Positions 54,714 through 64,000 of a DNA stretch of 64,000 nucleotides are shown one piece after another. The DNA is from Mycobacterium sp. (lineage in GTDB: Bacteria; Actinomycetota; Actinomycetes; Mycobacteriales; Mycobacteriaceae). The notes beneath the pieces are model-generated. The model searched no databases and was not told the origin of the DNA. It saw only the letters and a program-made list of their open reading frames with translations. Position 1 is the stretch's first letter, and each line of letters starts with the position of its first letter. The stretch is taken from contig NZ_JAFBAR010000115.1 of assembly GCF_019247635.1 (NCBI RefSeq), positions 1 to 64,000 on the forward strand, written 5' to 3'. A program made the position numbers and the translations under genes.

Positions 54714-54765
54714 CTGTGACCGCCGTAACGTCTAGCGACGACGTGCTTTGGGCACCCTTGTTCTC

Positions 54766-55404
54766 ATGTCGTCGCCGCTGCCGGGAGTCCTCGGCTCGCT
54801 TGCGCCGCTTCTCGATCGGTACGGCTACGCGGCCGTGATCGTCCTGGTCGGCCTGGAAGGCGTGGGAATCCCCTTGCCCGGCCAGATCGTCCTCATCGTG
54901 GCCGGGGTATACGCCGGCGTCGGCCAATTGCATCTGCTCCTGGTGCTGGCGGCGGGACTGCTGGCTGCCATCGGTGGCGACAACGTCGGCTACGCGATCG
55001 GCCGGTACGGCGGCCGCCGGCTGGTGCTGCGCTTCGGCCGCTACGTGTGCCTTACCGAGAAGCGGCTGGCCGCAACCGAGCGCTTCTTTGCCAGGCGCGG
55101 CAACATCGTCGTACCCGTCGGGCGGTTCGTCGACGGGCTGCGCCAGGCCACCGGGATCGCTGCCGGGCTGGCGCAAATGGGCTGGCGGCGATACATGACC
55201 TACAACGCGTTGGGTTCTGCCGTGTGGGTCGGGATCTGGGTTTTCGCCGGGTATCTCGCCGGCGACCACATCGAAGCCATCTACGACGGATTTTTCCGTT
55301 ACGAGAAGTACGTGCTGGCCGCGGGCGCGGCAGCCGCGCTTGCCGTGCTCGTCGGGTGGGTGCTCAAGCGACGGTCCGGCCACCGGGCGGCCGCCGAATG
55401 CTGA
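54766..55404 (+). CDS. DedA-family membrane protein
   Basis: YGYAAVIVLVGLEGVGIPLPGQIVLIVAGVYAGVG; RHGNIVVPVGRFV-like segment (ARRGNIVVPVGRFVDGLRQATGIAAGLAQMGWRRY). Confidence 0.9.
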   Translation: MSSPLPGVLGSLAPLLDRYGYAAVIVLVGLEGVGIPLPGQIVLIVAGVYAGVGQLHLLLVLAAGLLAAIGGDNVGYAIGRYGGRRLVLRFGRYVCLTEKRLAATERFFARRGNIVVPVGRFVDGLRQATGIAAGLAQMGWRRYMTYNALGSAVWVGIWVFAGYLAGDHIEAIYDGFFRYEKYVLAAGAAAALAVLVGWVLKRRSGHRAAAEC

Positions 55405-55456
55405 GTTTGGTCGCAGCCGCTTGACACCCGCGTCGGGCTGCGGCTTCGCTTCGGGC

Positions 55457-56371
55457 ATGGCCAAATCCGACTTCGAGACGCTGCTGTACACGACGGCCGG
55501 CCCGGTCGCCACCATCACCCTCAACCGCCCGGAGCACCTCAACACCATCGTGCCGCCGATGCCCGACGAGATCGAGGCGGCCATCGGACTGGCCGAGCGG
55601 GACCAGGACATCAGGGTCGTCGTGCTGCGTGGCGCGGGGCGCGCGTTCTCCGGCGGCTACGACTTCGGCGGCGGTTTCCAGCACTGGGGTGAAGCCATGA
55701 TGACCGACGGGAAATGGGACCCGGGCAAGGATTTCGCGGTGGTCAGCGCCCGCGAGACGGGGCCGACCCAGAAGTTCATGGCCATCTGGCGGGCGTCCAA
55801 GCCGGTGATCGCTCAGGTGCACGGCTGGTGTGTGGGCGGGGCCAGCGACTACGCGCTGTGCGCCGACCTCGTGATCGCTAGCGAGGACGCCGTGATCGGC
55901 ACGCCGTACAGCCGGATGTGGGGCGCCTATCTGACCGGCATGTGGCTGTACCGGCTGAGCCTGGCCAAGGTCAAGTGGCACGCGCTGACGGGCCGGCCGC
56001 TGTCCGGTGTGCAGGCCGCCGAGGTCGAGCTGATCAATGAGGCGGTGCCGTTCGAGCGGCTCGAGGCGCGTGTCGCCGAGATCGCCACCGAGCTGGCGCA
56101 GATCCCGTTGTCGCAGCTGCGGGCGCAGAAGCTGATCGTCAACCAGGCCTACGAAAACATGGGCCTGGCGTCCACCCAGACGCTCGGCGGCATCCTCGAC
56201 GGGCTGATGCGCAACACCCCCGACGCGCTGGACTTCATCGAGACCGCCAAGACCCAGGGTGTGCGGGCCGCCGTCGAGCGCCGCGACGGTCCGTTCGGCG
56301 ACTACAGCCAGGCGCCACCGGAGCTGCGACCCGACCCCTCGCACGTCATCGTTCCTGATAGCGGTCCATAG
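55457..56371 (+). CDS. echA2: enoyl-CoA hydratase/isomerase family protein
   Basis: [57 protein letters not shown]. Confidence 0.92.
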   Translation: MAKSDFETLLYTTAGPVATITLNRPEHLNTIVPPMPDEIEAAIGLAERDQDIRVVVLRGAGRAFSGGYDFGGGFQHWGEAMMTDGKWDPGKDFAVVSARETGPTQKFMAIWRASKPVIAQVHGWCVGGASDYALCADLVIASEDAVIGTPYSRMWGAYLTGMWLYRLSLAKVKWHALTGRPLSGVQAAEVELINEAVPFERLEARVAEIATELAQIPLSQLRAQKLIVNQAYENMGLASTQTLGGILDGLMRNTPDALDFIETAKTQGVRAAVERRDGPFGDYSQAPPELRPDPSHVIVPDSGP

Positions 56372-56436
56372 TGAGACAGGCTACGAAAGTGTCAACGGGT
56401 GGCCCGGACGGCCCTGAAAGTGTTACGGTAACGACT

Positions 56437-56898
56437 ATGTCTCGGCTGAGTATGGGCCTGCGTGCAGGCGTTGTTTTCCTGGCTCTGGGTATCGGCGCGG
56501 TGCTTTTCCCGCAGGCCGCCGGAGCCGATTCCACGGACGACTTTCCGATTCCGCGCAGACAGATCGCGACCACTTGCGACGCGGAACAATATTTGGCCGC
56601 CGCCCGGGATACCAGCCCGATCTACTACCAGCGGTACATGATCGACTTCCACAACAGGCCGCCCGACATCCAGCAGGGCGCGATCGACCGCATCCACTGG
56701 TTCTACTCCTTGGACTCCGCCGGCCGTAGGCAGTACTCCGAGGACACCGCGACGGACATCTACTACGAGCAGATGGCGACGCACTGGGGCAACTGGGCCA
56801 AGATCTTCTTCAACAACAAAGGCGTCGTCGCCAAAGCCACCGAGGTGTGCGAGCAGTACCCCAAGGGCGACATGTCCGTCTGGAACTGGACGGCATAG
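56437..56898 (+). CDS. secreted Rv0455c-like protein (siderophore-export-associated in M. tuberculosis)
   Basis: Signal peptide [85 protein letters not shown]; two Cys. Confidence 0.88.
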   Translation: MSRLSMGLRAGVVFLALGIGAVLFPQAAGADSTDDFPIPRRQIATTCDAEQYLAAARDTSPIYYQRYMIDFHNRPPDIQQGAIDRIHWFYSLDSAGRRQYSEDTATDIYYEQMATHWGNWAKIFFNNKGVVAKATEVCEQYPKGDMSVWNWTA

Positions 56899-57012
56899 CC
56901 CAAGCCGAGTTGTTCCCGTACTGCCGCCACGCATAATTCGTGAAGTGGTGCCACTGTAGACGTGTCGGAAATTGGTTGGGCTCCCGCAAATTTCGTGACT
57001 ACAGTCCGGTGA

Positions 57013-57363
57013 ATGACCGTTGATGCGATTGCTTTCAGCCAAGTATGGGTCCAGGCCTGGAACGCCCACGATGTGGAGGCAGTTCTGCAGCACTTTGCCG
57101 ACGACGTCGTTTTCACCTCGCCCGTTGCCGCCCGGCTCTTACCGCAGACCCGCGGTGTGGTGCGCGGCAAGCCAGCCCTGCGCCACTACTGGACCGTAGC
57201 CCTGGCGCATGTTCCCGAGCTTCGGTTCACCGTCGAAGACGTGTATCAAGGCATCGACACCCTCGTCATCGCCTACCGAAACCAAGACGACGGCAACGTC
57301 AGCGAGGTTCTCAGGTTCCACGACGGCCTGGTGATCGAAGGCCACGGCACCTACCGGATCTAG
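57013..57363 (+). CDS. SnoaL-like/NTF2-fold small protein
   Basis: FSQVWVQAWNAHDVEAVLQHFADDVVFTSPVAARLLPQTRGVVRGKPALRHYWTVAL. Confidence 0.82.
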   Translation: MTVDAIAFSQVWVQAWNAHDVEAVLQHFADDVVFTSPVAARLLPQTRGVVRGKPALRHYWTVALAHVPELRFTVEDVYQGIDTLVIAYRNQDDGNVSEVLRFHDGLVIEGHGTYRI

Positions 57364-57391
57364 CCGAACACGGTGGCCCAGTCGTCGCGCG

Positions 57392-60337
57392 TCAGTAGTG
57401 CGGTGAGCTGACCGGGAACCGATCGGTGCTGGCCGAATCGGCTTCGGGCGATTCGGGTTTCTTGGGCTCCTCCAGCAGGGCTCGAACCGCGGGGCGAGAC
57501 CCGAAGGGCTGCAGCATCTGGCTGGCGGGTCGGCTGCGGACCTGTTGCGGCCACCAGAACCAGCGTCCCATCAACGCGGCGATGGACGGCGTCATGAACG
57601 ACCGCACGACCAAGGTGTCGAACATCAGCCCCAGACCGATCGTCGTGCCAACCTGTCCCATCACCCGCAAGGGGCTGAAGACGAAGGACGCCATCGTGAA
57701 CGCGAACACCAGACCCGCGGACGTCACCACGGCACCCGTGCCGGCCATCGACCGGATGATCCCGGTCCTCAACCCGCCATGGATTTCCTCTTTGAATCGG
57801 GAAACCAGCAGCAGGTTGTAGTCGGATCCCACGGCCAACATCAAGATGATGGCCATCGCGAGCACCATCCAGTGCAATTTGAAACCGATGATGTCCTGCC
57901 ACAGCAGCACGGAAAGCCCGAAGGAGGCGCCCAACGACAGCAGCACGGTGCCCACGATGACGATCGCGGCGACCAGACTGCGGGTGATGATCAGCATGAT
58001 GATCAGAATCAGGCTGGCCGCGGCTATGCCCGCGATCATCAGGTCGTATTTGGATCCTTCGGCCATGTCCTTGTAGACCGCGGCGGTGCCGGCAAGCCAG
58101 ATCTTGGCACCCTCCAGCGGAGTCCCCTTGATCGCTTCCTTCGTCGCATTCCTGATCGGGTCGACGTGCGAAATGCCTTCTGGCGTAGCCGGATCGCCCT
58201 CGTGGGAGATGATGAACCGGGCCGCGTGTCCGTCCGACGACAGGAACATCTTCAGGCCGCGCTTGAAGTCGGGGTTGTCGAAGACCTCCGGCGGTATATA
58301 AAACGAGTCGTCGTTCTTGGAGCGGTCGAATGCTTGCCCCATGGCGGTGGCGTTCTGGCTCATCACGTCGATCTGGTCATACATCGACGACATCGAGCTG
58401 TGCATGGTCAGCATCATCGTCTTCATCGTCTGCATGGTCGCGATCATCGGCGGCATCTGCGCCAACATCTGCGGCAGCAGTGCGTCAAGGCGGTCTATGT
58501 CGCCGGTGAGCGCGGTGAACTTCTCGGTGATCTGATCCAAACCGTCGAGCGCGTCGAAGATGGATCTCAGCGACCAGCACACGGGGATGTCAAAGCAGTG
58601 CTTCTCCCAGTAGAAGTACGCGCGAATCGGCCGGAAGAAGTCATCGAAATTGGCGATGTTGTCACGCAGGGTATTCGTCACGTCCACCATCTCGTGCGTC
58701 AGCTTGTCCATGTGGTCGGTGACGTGGGCCATCTGCGCCGTGATGTTGTACATCCGCTGCATGGTGTCGATCGATTGCTGCATCGCGGCGGCCTGCTTGA
58801 GCATGTCGGCCATGCGTTCCTTCAGGTATTGCATGTTCTCGATCTGCGTCGTGTTCTGCATGCTGATCTGGAACGGTATCGACGTGTGCTCAATCGGAGT
58901 CCCCAGCGGCCTGGTAATCGCCTGCACCCGCGCGATTCCGGGAACATGGAAAACGCCTTTGGCAATTCTGTCGAGCACCAGCATGTCCGCCGGATTACGC
59001 ATGTCGTGATCGGTTTCGACCATCAGCAATTCCGGATTCATCCGGGCGTTCGAGAAGTGCCGCTCCGCGGCGTCGTACCCGACATTGGCCGGGGTGCTCG
59101 CGGGCAGGTAAACCCGGTTGTCGTAACTCGTCTTGTAGCCGGGCAGGGCGAGGAGACCGATGAGGGCGATGGCGACCGACACCGCAAGGACCGGCCCGGG
59201 CCAGCGCACGACGGCGGTGCCCACCCGTCGCCATCCCCGGGTCCGCAGCTTGCGCTTGGGGTCGAAGAGCTTGAAGAAGCTGCCCACCACCAACACGGCC
59301 GGCCCGAGGGTGAGCGCGGCCAGCACGGCCACCAGCATGCCCACCGCGCAGGGCACACCCAGCGTCTGGAAGTAGGGCAGCCGGCAGAAGCTGAGGCAAT
59401 ACATCGCGCCGGCGATGGTCAGACCCGACCCCAAAACGACGTGCGCGGTCCCGTGGAACATGGTGTAGTACGCCGTTTCACGGTCTTCGCCCAGACTTCG
59501 CGCCTCTTGATATCGCCCGAAGATGAAGATCGCGTAGTCGGTCCCGGCGGCGATCGCCAACAGCACCAGCAGGTTAACCGCGAACGTCGACAGCCCGATG
59601 ATGTTGTTGTGGCCAAGGAAGGCGACGATCCCCCGGGCCGCCATCAGCTCGATGGTCACCATGACCAACACGCTGAACACGGTGACAATGGAGCGGTAGA
59701 CGATTAGCAGCATCACGATGATCACCACGAAGGTGATCATCGTGACCGTCTTGACGCCCTTTTCGCCGGCGCCGGACTGATCCGCGGTCAACGCCGCCGC
59801 ACCCGTCACATAGGCCTTGACCCCCGGCGGCGGCGGCGTGTCGGCCACCAGCTTGCGAACCGCCCGGACGGAGTCGTTTGCCCTGCTCTCGCCCTGGTTG
59901 CCCGAGAGGTAGACCTGGACGTAGGCGGCCTTGCCATCCGAGCTTTGCGAGCCGGCGGCCGTCAGCGGATCGCCCCAGAAGTCCTGGACATGCTGGACAT
60001 GCTTGGTGTCGGCTTCGAGTTTCTTGATCAGCTGGTCGTAGAAGTGATGGGCGTCGTCGCCGAGCGGTTTGTCGCCCTCGAGGACGATCATGACCGCGCT
60101 GTCGCTGTCGAATTCGTTGAACACCTTGCCGACGCGCTTCATCGCCTGCATCGACGCCGCGGCGTTCGGGCTCATCGAGACGGTGTGTGCTTTGCCGACG
60201 CTGTCGAGCGAGGGCACGAACATGGTCAGGACGACGACGAGTCCGATCCAGAACAGCACGATCGGCACCGCGAGCCTGTGCACGGTGCGGGCAAATCGCG
60301 GCGAGGTGGGAAGCTGCGCGGCGTGGTCGGCGGTCAT
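57392..60337 (-). CDS. MmpL4/5-type RND transporter (additional paralog)
   Basis: [108 protein letters not shown]. Confidence 0.94.
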   Translation of the reverse strand: MTADHAAQLPTSPRFARTVHRLAVPIVLFWIGLVVVLTMFVPSLDSVGKAHTVSMSPNAAASMQAMKRVGKVFNEFDSDSAVMIVLEGDKPLGDDAHHFYDQLIKKLEADTKHVQHVQDFWGDPLTAAGSQSSDGKAAYVQVYLSGNQGESRANDSVRAVRKLVADTPPPPGVKAYVTGAAALTADQSGAGEKGVKTVTMITFVVIIVMLLIVYRSIVTVFSVLVMVTIELMAARGIVAFLGHNNIIGLSTFAVNLLVLLAIAAGTDYAIFIFGRYQEARSLGEDRETAYYTMFHGTAHVVLGSGLTIAGAMYCLSFCRLPYFQTLGVPCAVGMLVAVLAALTLGPAVLVVGSFFKLFDPKRKLRTRGWRRVGTAVVRWPGPVLAVSVAIALIGLLALPGYKTSYDNRVYLPASTPANVGYDAAERHFSNARMNPELLMVETDHDMRNPADMLVLDRIAKGVFHVPGIARVQAITRPLGTPIEHTSIPFQISMQNTTQIENMQYLKERMADMLKQAAAMQQSIDTMQRMYNITAQMAHVTDHMDKLTHEMVDVTNTLRDNIANFDDFFRPIRAYFYWEKHCFDIPVCWSLRSIFDALDGLDQITEKFTALTGDIDRLDALLPQMLAQMPPMIATMQTMKTMMLTMHSSMSSMYDQIDVMSQNATAMGQAFDRSKNDDSFYIPPEVFDNPDFKRGLKMFLSSDGHAARFIISHEGDPATPEGISHVDPIRNATKEAIKGTPLEGAKIWLAGTAAVYKDMAEGSKYDLMIAGIAAASLILIIMLIITRSLVAAIVIVGTVLLSLGASFGLSVLLWQDIIGFKLHWMVLAMAIILMLAVGSDYNLLLVSRFKEEIHGGLRTGIIRSMAGTGAVVTSAGLVFAFTMASFVFSPLRVMGQVGTTIGLGLMFDTLVVRSFMTPSIAALMGRWFWWPQQVRSRPASQMLQPFGSRPAVRALLEEPKKPESPEADSASTDRFPVSSPHY

Positions 60338-60780
60338 GCGGATTTCACCACGCAGAAGGTCTGAGCATTCACTTCGTTGGCGGACCTTTCGTCTTTGACC
60401 ACGCCGTTCACGATGATCCGGCAGCCGATCTGGTCGGTGTCGCCCTGCGCCACCACATTGACGCTCACCGACGGGAGCGTGGTGGTGACGGCGAGCGTCC
60501 AAGGCAGCGGGGCGTTGTCTACCCGCTGCAGCTGAGCATTGATATCCAGGTAGTTGATGTTTGCTACCGTGCCCGGCGCACCGAAAACCTCGTACGTCAC
60601 GTGCTTCGGGTTGAACGGTTTGATGTCATCGGAAAGCCCGCTGGTGATCGGGCGATTGTCGTGGTATCCGAAGACATCGCGGAGGCGGACGACGACGAAG
60701 GCCGCCACCGCGACAACCGCCACGATGACCAGCACGATCCACATCCGTCGTGCGGTGTTGGCTACCGCGTTCCTCGGCAC
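60334..60780 (-). CDS. MmpS family membrane protein (partner of the additional MmpL)
   Basis: [28 protein letters not shown]...[47 protein letters not shown]; overlaps mmpL start. Confidence 0.92.
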   Translation of the reverse strand: MPRNAVANTARRMWIVLVIVAVVAVAAFVVVRLRDVFGYHDNRPITSGLSDDIKPFNPKHVTYEVFGAPGTVANINYLDINAQLQRVDNAPLPWTLAVTTTLPSVSVNVVAQGDTDQIGCRIIVNGVVKDERSANEVNAQTFCVVKSA

Positions 60781-60869
60781 GCAATCACCTCCCCTCACCT
60801 ACGAAGCTGCCTGCCCTCACGTCGCGAAAACGCGTGGCCGCGTTACCGTTGCAGCCGATACTTTGCTGC

Positions 60870-60884
60870 GCTAAGTACCTTAGC
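60870..60884. promoter_or_regulatory. palindrome upstream of the additional mmpS-mmpL operon
   Basis: GCTAAG-TAC-CTTAGC, perfect 6-bp arms. Confidence 0.5.
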
Positions 60885-60942
60885 CGTAGCCGCCGCGGGC
60901 CGCACGGCAAGGGTCCGGTCCACGTGGCGACAAACATTCCTA

Positions 60943-61629
60943 TCACCCGCCCCTCTTTTGCTCGCACGATCCGGAGATCAGACCGATGCAGGTGGCGGTG
61001 AGCACTCGGGTGAGCGCCGACGCGAAATCGATATTCCACTCGGCCGGGAGGAGCTCCGGCTTCTCGGCATAAAGGTCCGCAAGCTGTTCCGGGGGGTTGG
61101 CGATGTGCCAGAACGCGGCGGCCAAGGAGTAGGCGGCGATCAGGATGTCGAATGCGCCGGAACGCCCGAGCGGGGGCAACGCCCGCTCGACCGCGTCCGC
61201 CAGCGCGATGGCCGCGGCGGCATTGGTCCGCCTGATCTCCACCACCCTGTCGATTTCCACCTCGTGTTCGAGGTGAACGTGAATGTTGGCGAGCAGATCG
61301 CAGAACAGCGGGTCGGCGGCCAGGCCGGTGGCCAACGTCTCGGCCACCCGTTCGGGTGACATCGGACCGGATTCGGCCAACTTGTCGCACACCGCTTGAG
61401 ACCACCGCAGCCAGCCTTCGGCGGCGAGATGAAGCAGCACCTCCTTGTGCGACGTGAAGTAGCGGCGCACCGCCGAGTAGTGGATGCCGGCGCGACTGGC
61501 GACGGCCGTCAGCGTCACCGACGCGACGCCGGTCTCGAGCGCCAGTGAGCGAGCGGCCTCAACCAGGGCTTCCGCACGTTGGCGCTTGTTTTCCTCTGTG
61601 CGGGCGCGTCGAAAGGTGAGTTGCGCCAC
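60943..61629 (-). CDS. TetR-family regulator (Rv0452-like)
   Basis: GTG start; VAQLTFRRARTEENKRQRAEALVEAARSLALETGVASVTLTAVASRAGIHYSAVRRYFTSHKEVLLH. Confidence 0.9.
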   Translation of the reverse strand: MAQLTFRRARTEENKRQRAEALVEAARSLALETGVASVTLTAVASRAGIHYSAVRRYFTSHKEVLLHLAAEGWLRWSQAVCDKLAESGPMSPERVAETLATGLAADPLFCDLLANIHVHLEHEVEIDRVVEIRRTNAAAAIALADAVERALPPLGRSGAFDILIAAYSLAAAFWHIANPPEQLADLYAEKPELLPAEWNIDFASALTRVLTATCIGLISGSCEQKRGG

Positions 61630-61640
61630 GGGCAGAGGGT

Positions 61641-61686
61641 AACGCACATCATGTGATTTGTATAACGCACGCCGTGTGATTTGCGG
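61641..61686. promoter_or_regulatory. tandem 23-bp operator-like direct repeats upstream of TetR gene
   Basis: AACGCACatcatGTGATTTGtat / AACGCACgccgtGTGATTTGcgg, with a related CGTTACGCACGTGATATGCGTTAC at 61712-61735. Confidence 0.6.
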
Positions 61687-61788
61687 ACGTTCCCCTGACG
61701 CAGTGGCCTGCCGTTACGCACGTGATATGCGTTACAATCCAGTGCGCGAGGGGAAGGAGTCGATGTTTCCGACCGCCATCGTGTTTAC

Positions 61789-61807
61789 TTAGGCAAGGCT
61801 TGGTTGC
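61789..61807 (+). promoter_or_regulatory. candidate IdeR (iron) box upstream of mmpS4/mmpL4
   Basis: TTAGGCAAGGCTTGGTTGC; left half resembles the mycobacterial IdeR consensus TTAGGTTAGGCTAACCTAA. Confidence 0.5.
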
Positions 61808-61946
61808 GGTCGGGCTTGGGGCGCCGCCGCTCCCGGGATGCGCGAGTGGGCACGGCGGAGCCGCTGAACGCACACGGCGTTCGGTCGATGGCAAGTCATC
61901 CGCGAAGTGGAATACCAACCGGTGAAAGGGATTTGCGATTTTCAGG

Positions 61947-62369
61947 TTGCTGTCGCGGTTGTGGATTCCACTGGTCATCCTGGCAGTGGTGATAGTCGGT
62001 GGATTCATCGTCTTCCGGGTGCACGGCTACTTCGGCTCGGAAAAGCGCGAGTCGTATGCCGACAGCAACCTGAAGAATCCCGACCCGTTCAATCCCAAGC
62101 GGATCACCTACGAGGTGTTCGGTCCTGCAGGAACCGTCGCGGACATCAGCTATTTCGACGTCAACGCCGACCCGCAACGCGTCGACGGCGCGCAACTGCC
62201 GTGGTCGCTGCACATCACCACCACCAAGGCGGCCGTGATGGGAAATCTTGTGGCACAAGGCAATAGCGACAGCATCGGGTGCCGCATCATAGTGGACGAC
62301 CAGGTCAAGGCCGAGCGAGTGTCCAACGAGGTCAACGCCTTCACCTTCTGCGTGGTGAAGTCGGCATGA
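61947..62369 (+). CDS. mmpS4: MmpS4-like membrane protein
   Basis: [32 protein letters not shown]...[49 protein letters not shown] start the only option apart from ATT. Confidence 0.9.
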   Translation: MLSRLWIPLVILAVVIVGGFIVFRVHGYFGSEKRESYADSNLKNPDPFNPKRITYEVFGPAGTVADISYFDVNADPQRVDGAQLPWSLHITTTKAAVMGNLVAQGNSDSIGCRIIVDDQVKAERVSNEVNAFTFCVVKSA

Positions 62370-64000
62370 GCATCGGCACGTTGTCACCCTCCGCCGGTCC
62401 ACCCGCGGGCCACACCGACGCCGAGCGTCCGTTCATCGCCCGGATGATCCACGCCCTCGCGGTGCCGATCATTCTGTTCTGGCTGGCGGTCGTCGTCATC
62501 CTCAGTGTGTTCGTCCCTTCCCTGGAAGTGGTCGGCCAGGAACGCTCGGTGTCGCTGAGCCCCACGGACGCGCCGTCGTTCGTCGCAATGAAGCGCATCG
62601 GCCAGGCGTTCAACGAGGGAAACACCGACAGCTCCGCGATGATCGTCCTGGAGGGTGACAAGCCCCTCGGCGACGATGCGCACAGGTTTTACGACACCCT
62701 GATTCGCAGGTTGCGCGAGGACAAGGCGCACGTGCTGAGCATCCAGGACTTCTGGGGGGATCCGCTCACCGCGGCCGGCGCGCAGAGCAACGACGGCAAA
62801 GCCACGACAGTCCAGCTCAATCTCGCCGGCAATCAAGGCGAGCCGCTGGCCAACGAGTCCGTCCAGGCCGTCCGCAAGATCGTAGCCAGCACTCCCGCGC
62901 CGCCGGGGGTCAAGGCCTACGTCACCGGGGTGTCGGCCCTGCAGGCTGATCTCCATAAGAGTGGCGACAGATCCATGGCCAAAATTACCCTGACCACGGT
63001 CGCGGTCATCTTGCTCATGTTGATGTTCGTCTACCGTTCCCCGATCACCGTGTTCCTGCTACTGGTCACGGTCGGCGTCGAATTGACCGCGGCGCGGGGA
63101 GCCGTTGCCCTGGTCGGGCACAGCGGGCTCATTGGACTGTCCACCTTTGCGGTCAGTCTGCTCACTTCGCTGGCGATCGCGGCCGGTACGGACTACGGGA
63201 TCTTCATCATCGGCCGCTACCAGGAGGCCCGCCAAGCCGGCGAGGACAAGGAAACCGCGTTCTACACCATGTACCGCGGGACGGCCCACGTCATCCTCGG
63301 TTCCGGTCTGACGATCGCCGGTGCGACGTACTGCCTGAGCTTCGCGCGCATGCCCTACTTCCAAACGCTGGGCGTGCCCTGCGCGGTGGGGATGCTGGTC
63401 GCCGTGGTCGTCGCGCTGACCCTGGGGCCGGCGGTCCTCACCGTCGGCAGCCGGTTCGGCCTCTTCGATCCCAAGCGGTTGCTCAAGGTACGCGGCTGGC
63501 GGCGGGTGGGCACCGCGGTGGTCCGCTGGCCGCTGCCCATTCTCGCCGTCACTCTCGCTGTCGCCCTGGTCGGCCTGATCACGCTGCCCGGGTACAAGGC
63601 CAACTACAACGACCGGGCCTATCTGCCCACCTTCATCCCGGCCAATCAGGGCTTCGCGGTCGCGGACCGGCACTTCTCTCAGGCTCGGATGAAGCCGGAG
63701 ATTCTGATGATCGAGTCCGATCACGACATGCGTAATCCCGCCGACTTCCTGGTCCTGGACAAGTTGGCCAAGGGCATCTTCCGCGTTCCGGGAATCTCCC
63801 GCGTCCAGGCGATAACCAGGCCGGACGGAACGACGATGGACCACACGTCGATACCGTTCCAGATCAGCATGCAAAACGCCGGTCAGCTGCAGACCATGAA
63901 GTACCAGCGCGCCCGCATGGCCGACATGCTCAAGCAGGCCGACGAGATGACCAAGACGATCGCCACCATGCAGCGGATGTATGACCTGATGACGCGACTG
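62366..64000 (+). CDS. mmpL4: MmpL4-like RND transporter, truncated by window end
   Basis: Own translation [72 protein letters not shown]...; open to the window end. Confidence 0.92.
   Translation, partial: MSIGTLSPSAGPPAGHTDAERPFIARMIHALAVPIILFWLAVVVILSVFVPSLEVVGQERSVSLSPTDAPSFVAMKRIGQAFNEGNTDSSAMIVLEGDKPLGDDAHRFYDTLIRRLREDKAHVLSIQDFWGDPLTAAGAQSNDGKATTVQLNLAGNQGEPLANESVQAVRKIVASTPAPPGVKAYVTGVSALQADLHKSGDRSMAKITLTTVAVILLMLMFVYRSPITVFLLLVTVGVELTAARGAVALVGHSGLIGLSTFAVSLLTSLAIAAGTDYGIFIIGRYQEARQAGEDKETAFYTMYRGTAHVILGSGLTIAGATYCLSFARMPYFQTLGVPCAVGMLVAVVVALTLGPAVLTVGSRFGLFDPKRLLKVRGWRRVGTAVVRWPLPILAVTLAVALVGLITLPGYKANYNDRAYLPTFIPANQGFAVADRHFSQARMKPEILMIESDHDMRNPADFLVLDKLAKGIFRVPGISRVQAITRPDGTTMDHTSIPFQISMQNAGQLQTMKYQRARMADMLKQADEMTKTIATMQRMYDLMTRL

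Noticed and set aside
57545-59707. 720-aa plus-strand ORF antisense to mmpL
   Set aside because: His/Arg-rich antisense shadow of the MmpL reading frame; no domain pattern.

Overview
The window is a high-GC slow-growing Mycobacterium chromosome segment. Its gene order matches, in reverse, the M. tuberculosis Rv0513 to Rv0450c region: hemB-hemD-hemC-hemA, serB1, hadA-like dehydratase, cmaA2, galE2-like, bS22, proC, ppx1-like, FadR-type regulator, GMC oxidoreductase, regX3/senX3, gpm1, mshA, LdtE/LprQ-type L,D-transpeptidase, murB, deoC, hbhA, XRE regulator, pcaA, fadB2, icl, ramB, lpdC, aldA, prolyl oligopeptidase, echA2, Rv0455c, mmpS4/mmpL4. I recognised orthologs from remembered protein sequence and synteny; no database search was run. 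Most of the window is ordinary core genome. The differences from the M. tuberculosis backbone that deserve attention are: (i) a two-gene overlapping cassette of very small proteins with degenerate WXG100/Esx-like architecture at the place where mmpS2/mmpL2 sit in M. tuberculosis; (ii) a short PE_PGRS gene inserted after proC; (iii) an extra mmpS-mmpL pair, divergent from mmpS4/mmpL4 across a TetR gene, with tandem operator-like repeats, an IdeR-box-like sequence and a separate palindrome; (iv) a YncE-like lipoprotein plus DedA pair and a SnoaL-like gene near the Rv0455c siderophore-export locus; (v) several short intergenic tandem or inverted repeats, including MIRU-like elements, one of which supplies the C-terminus of a CDS. 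No tRNA, rRNA, CRISPR array, prophage or IS element was seen.
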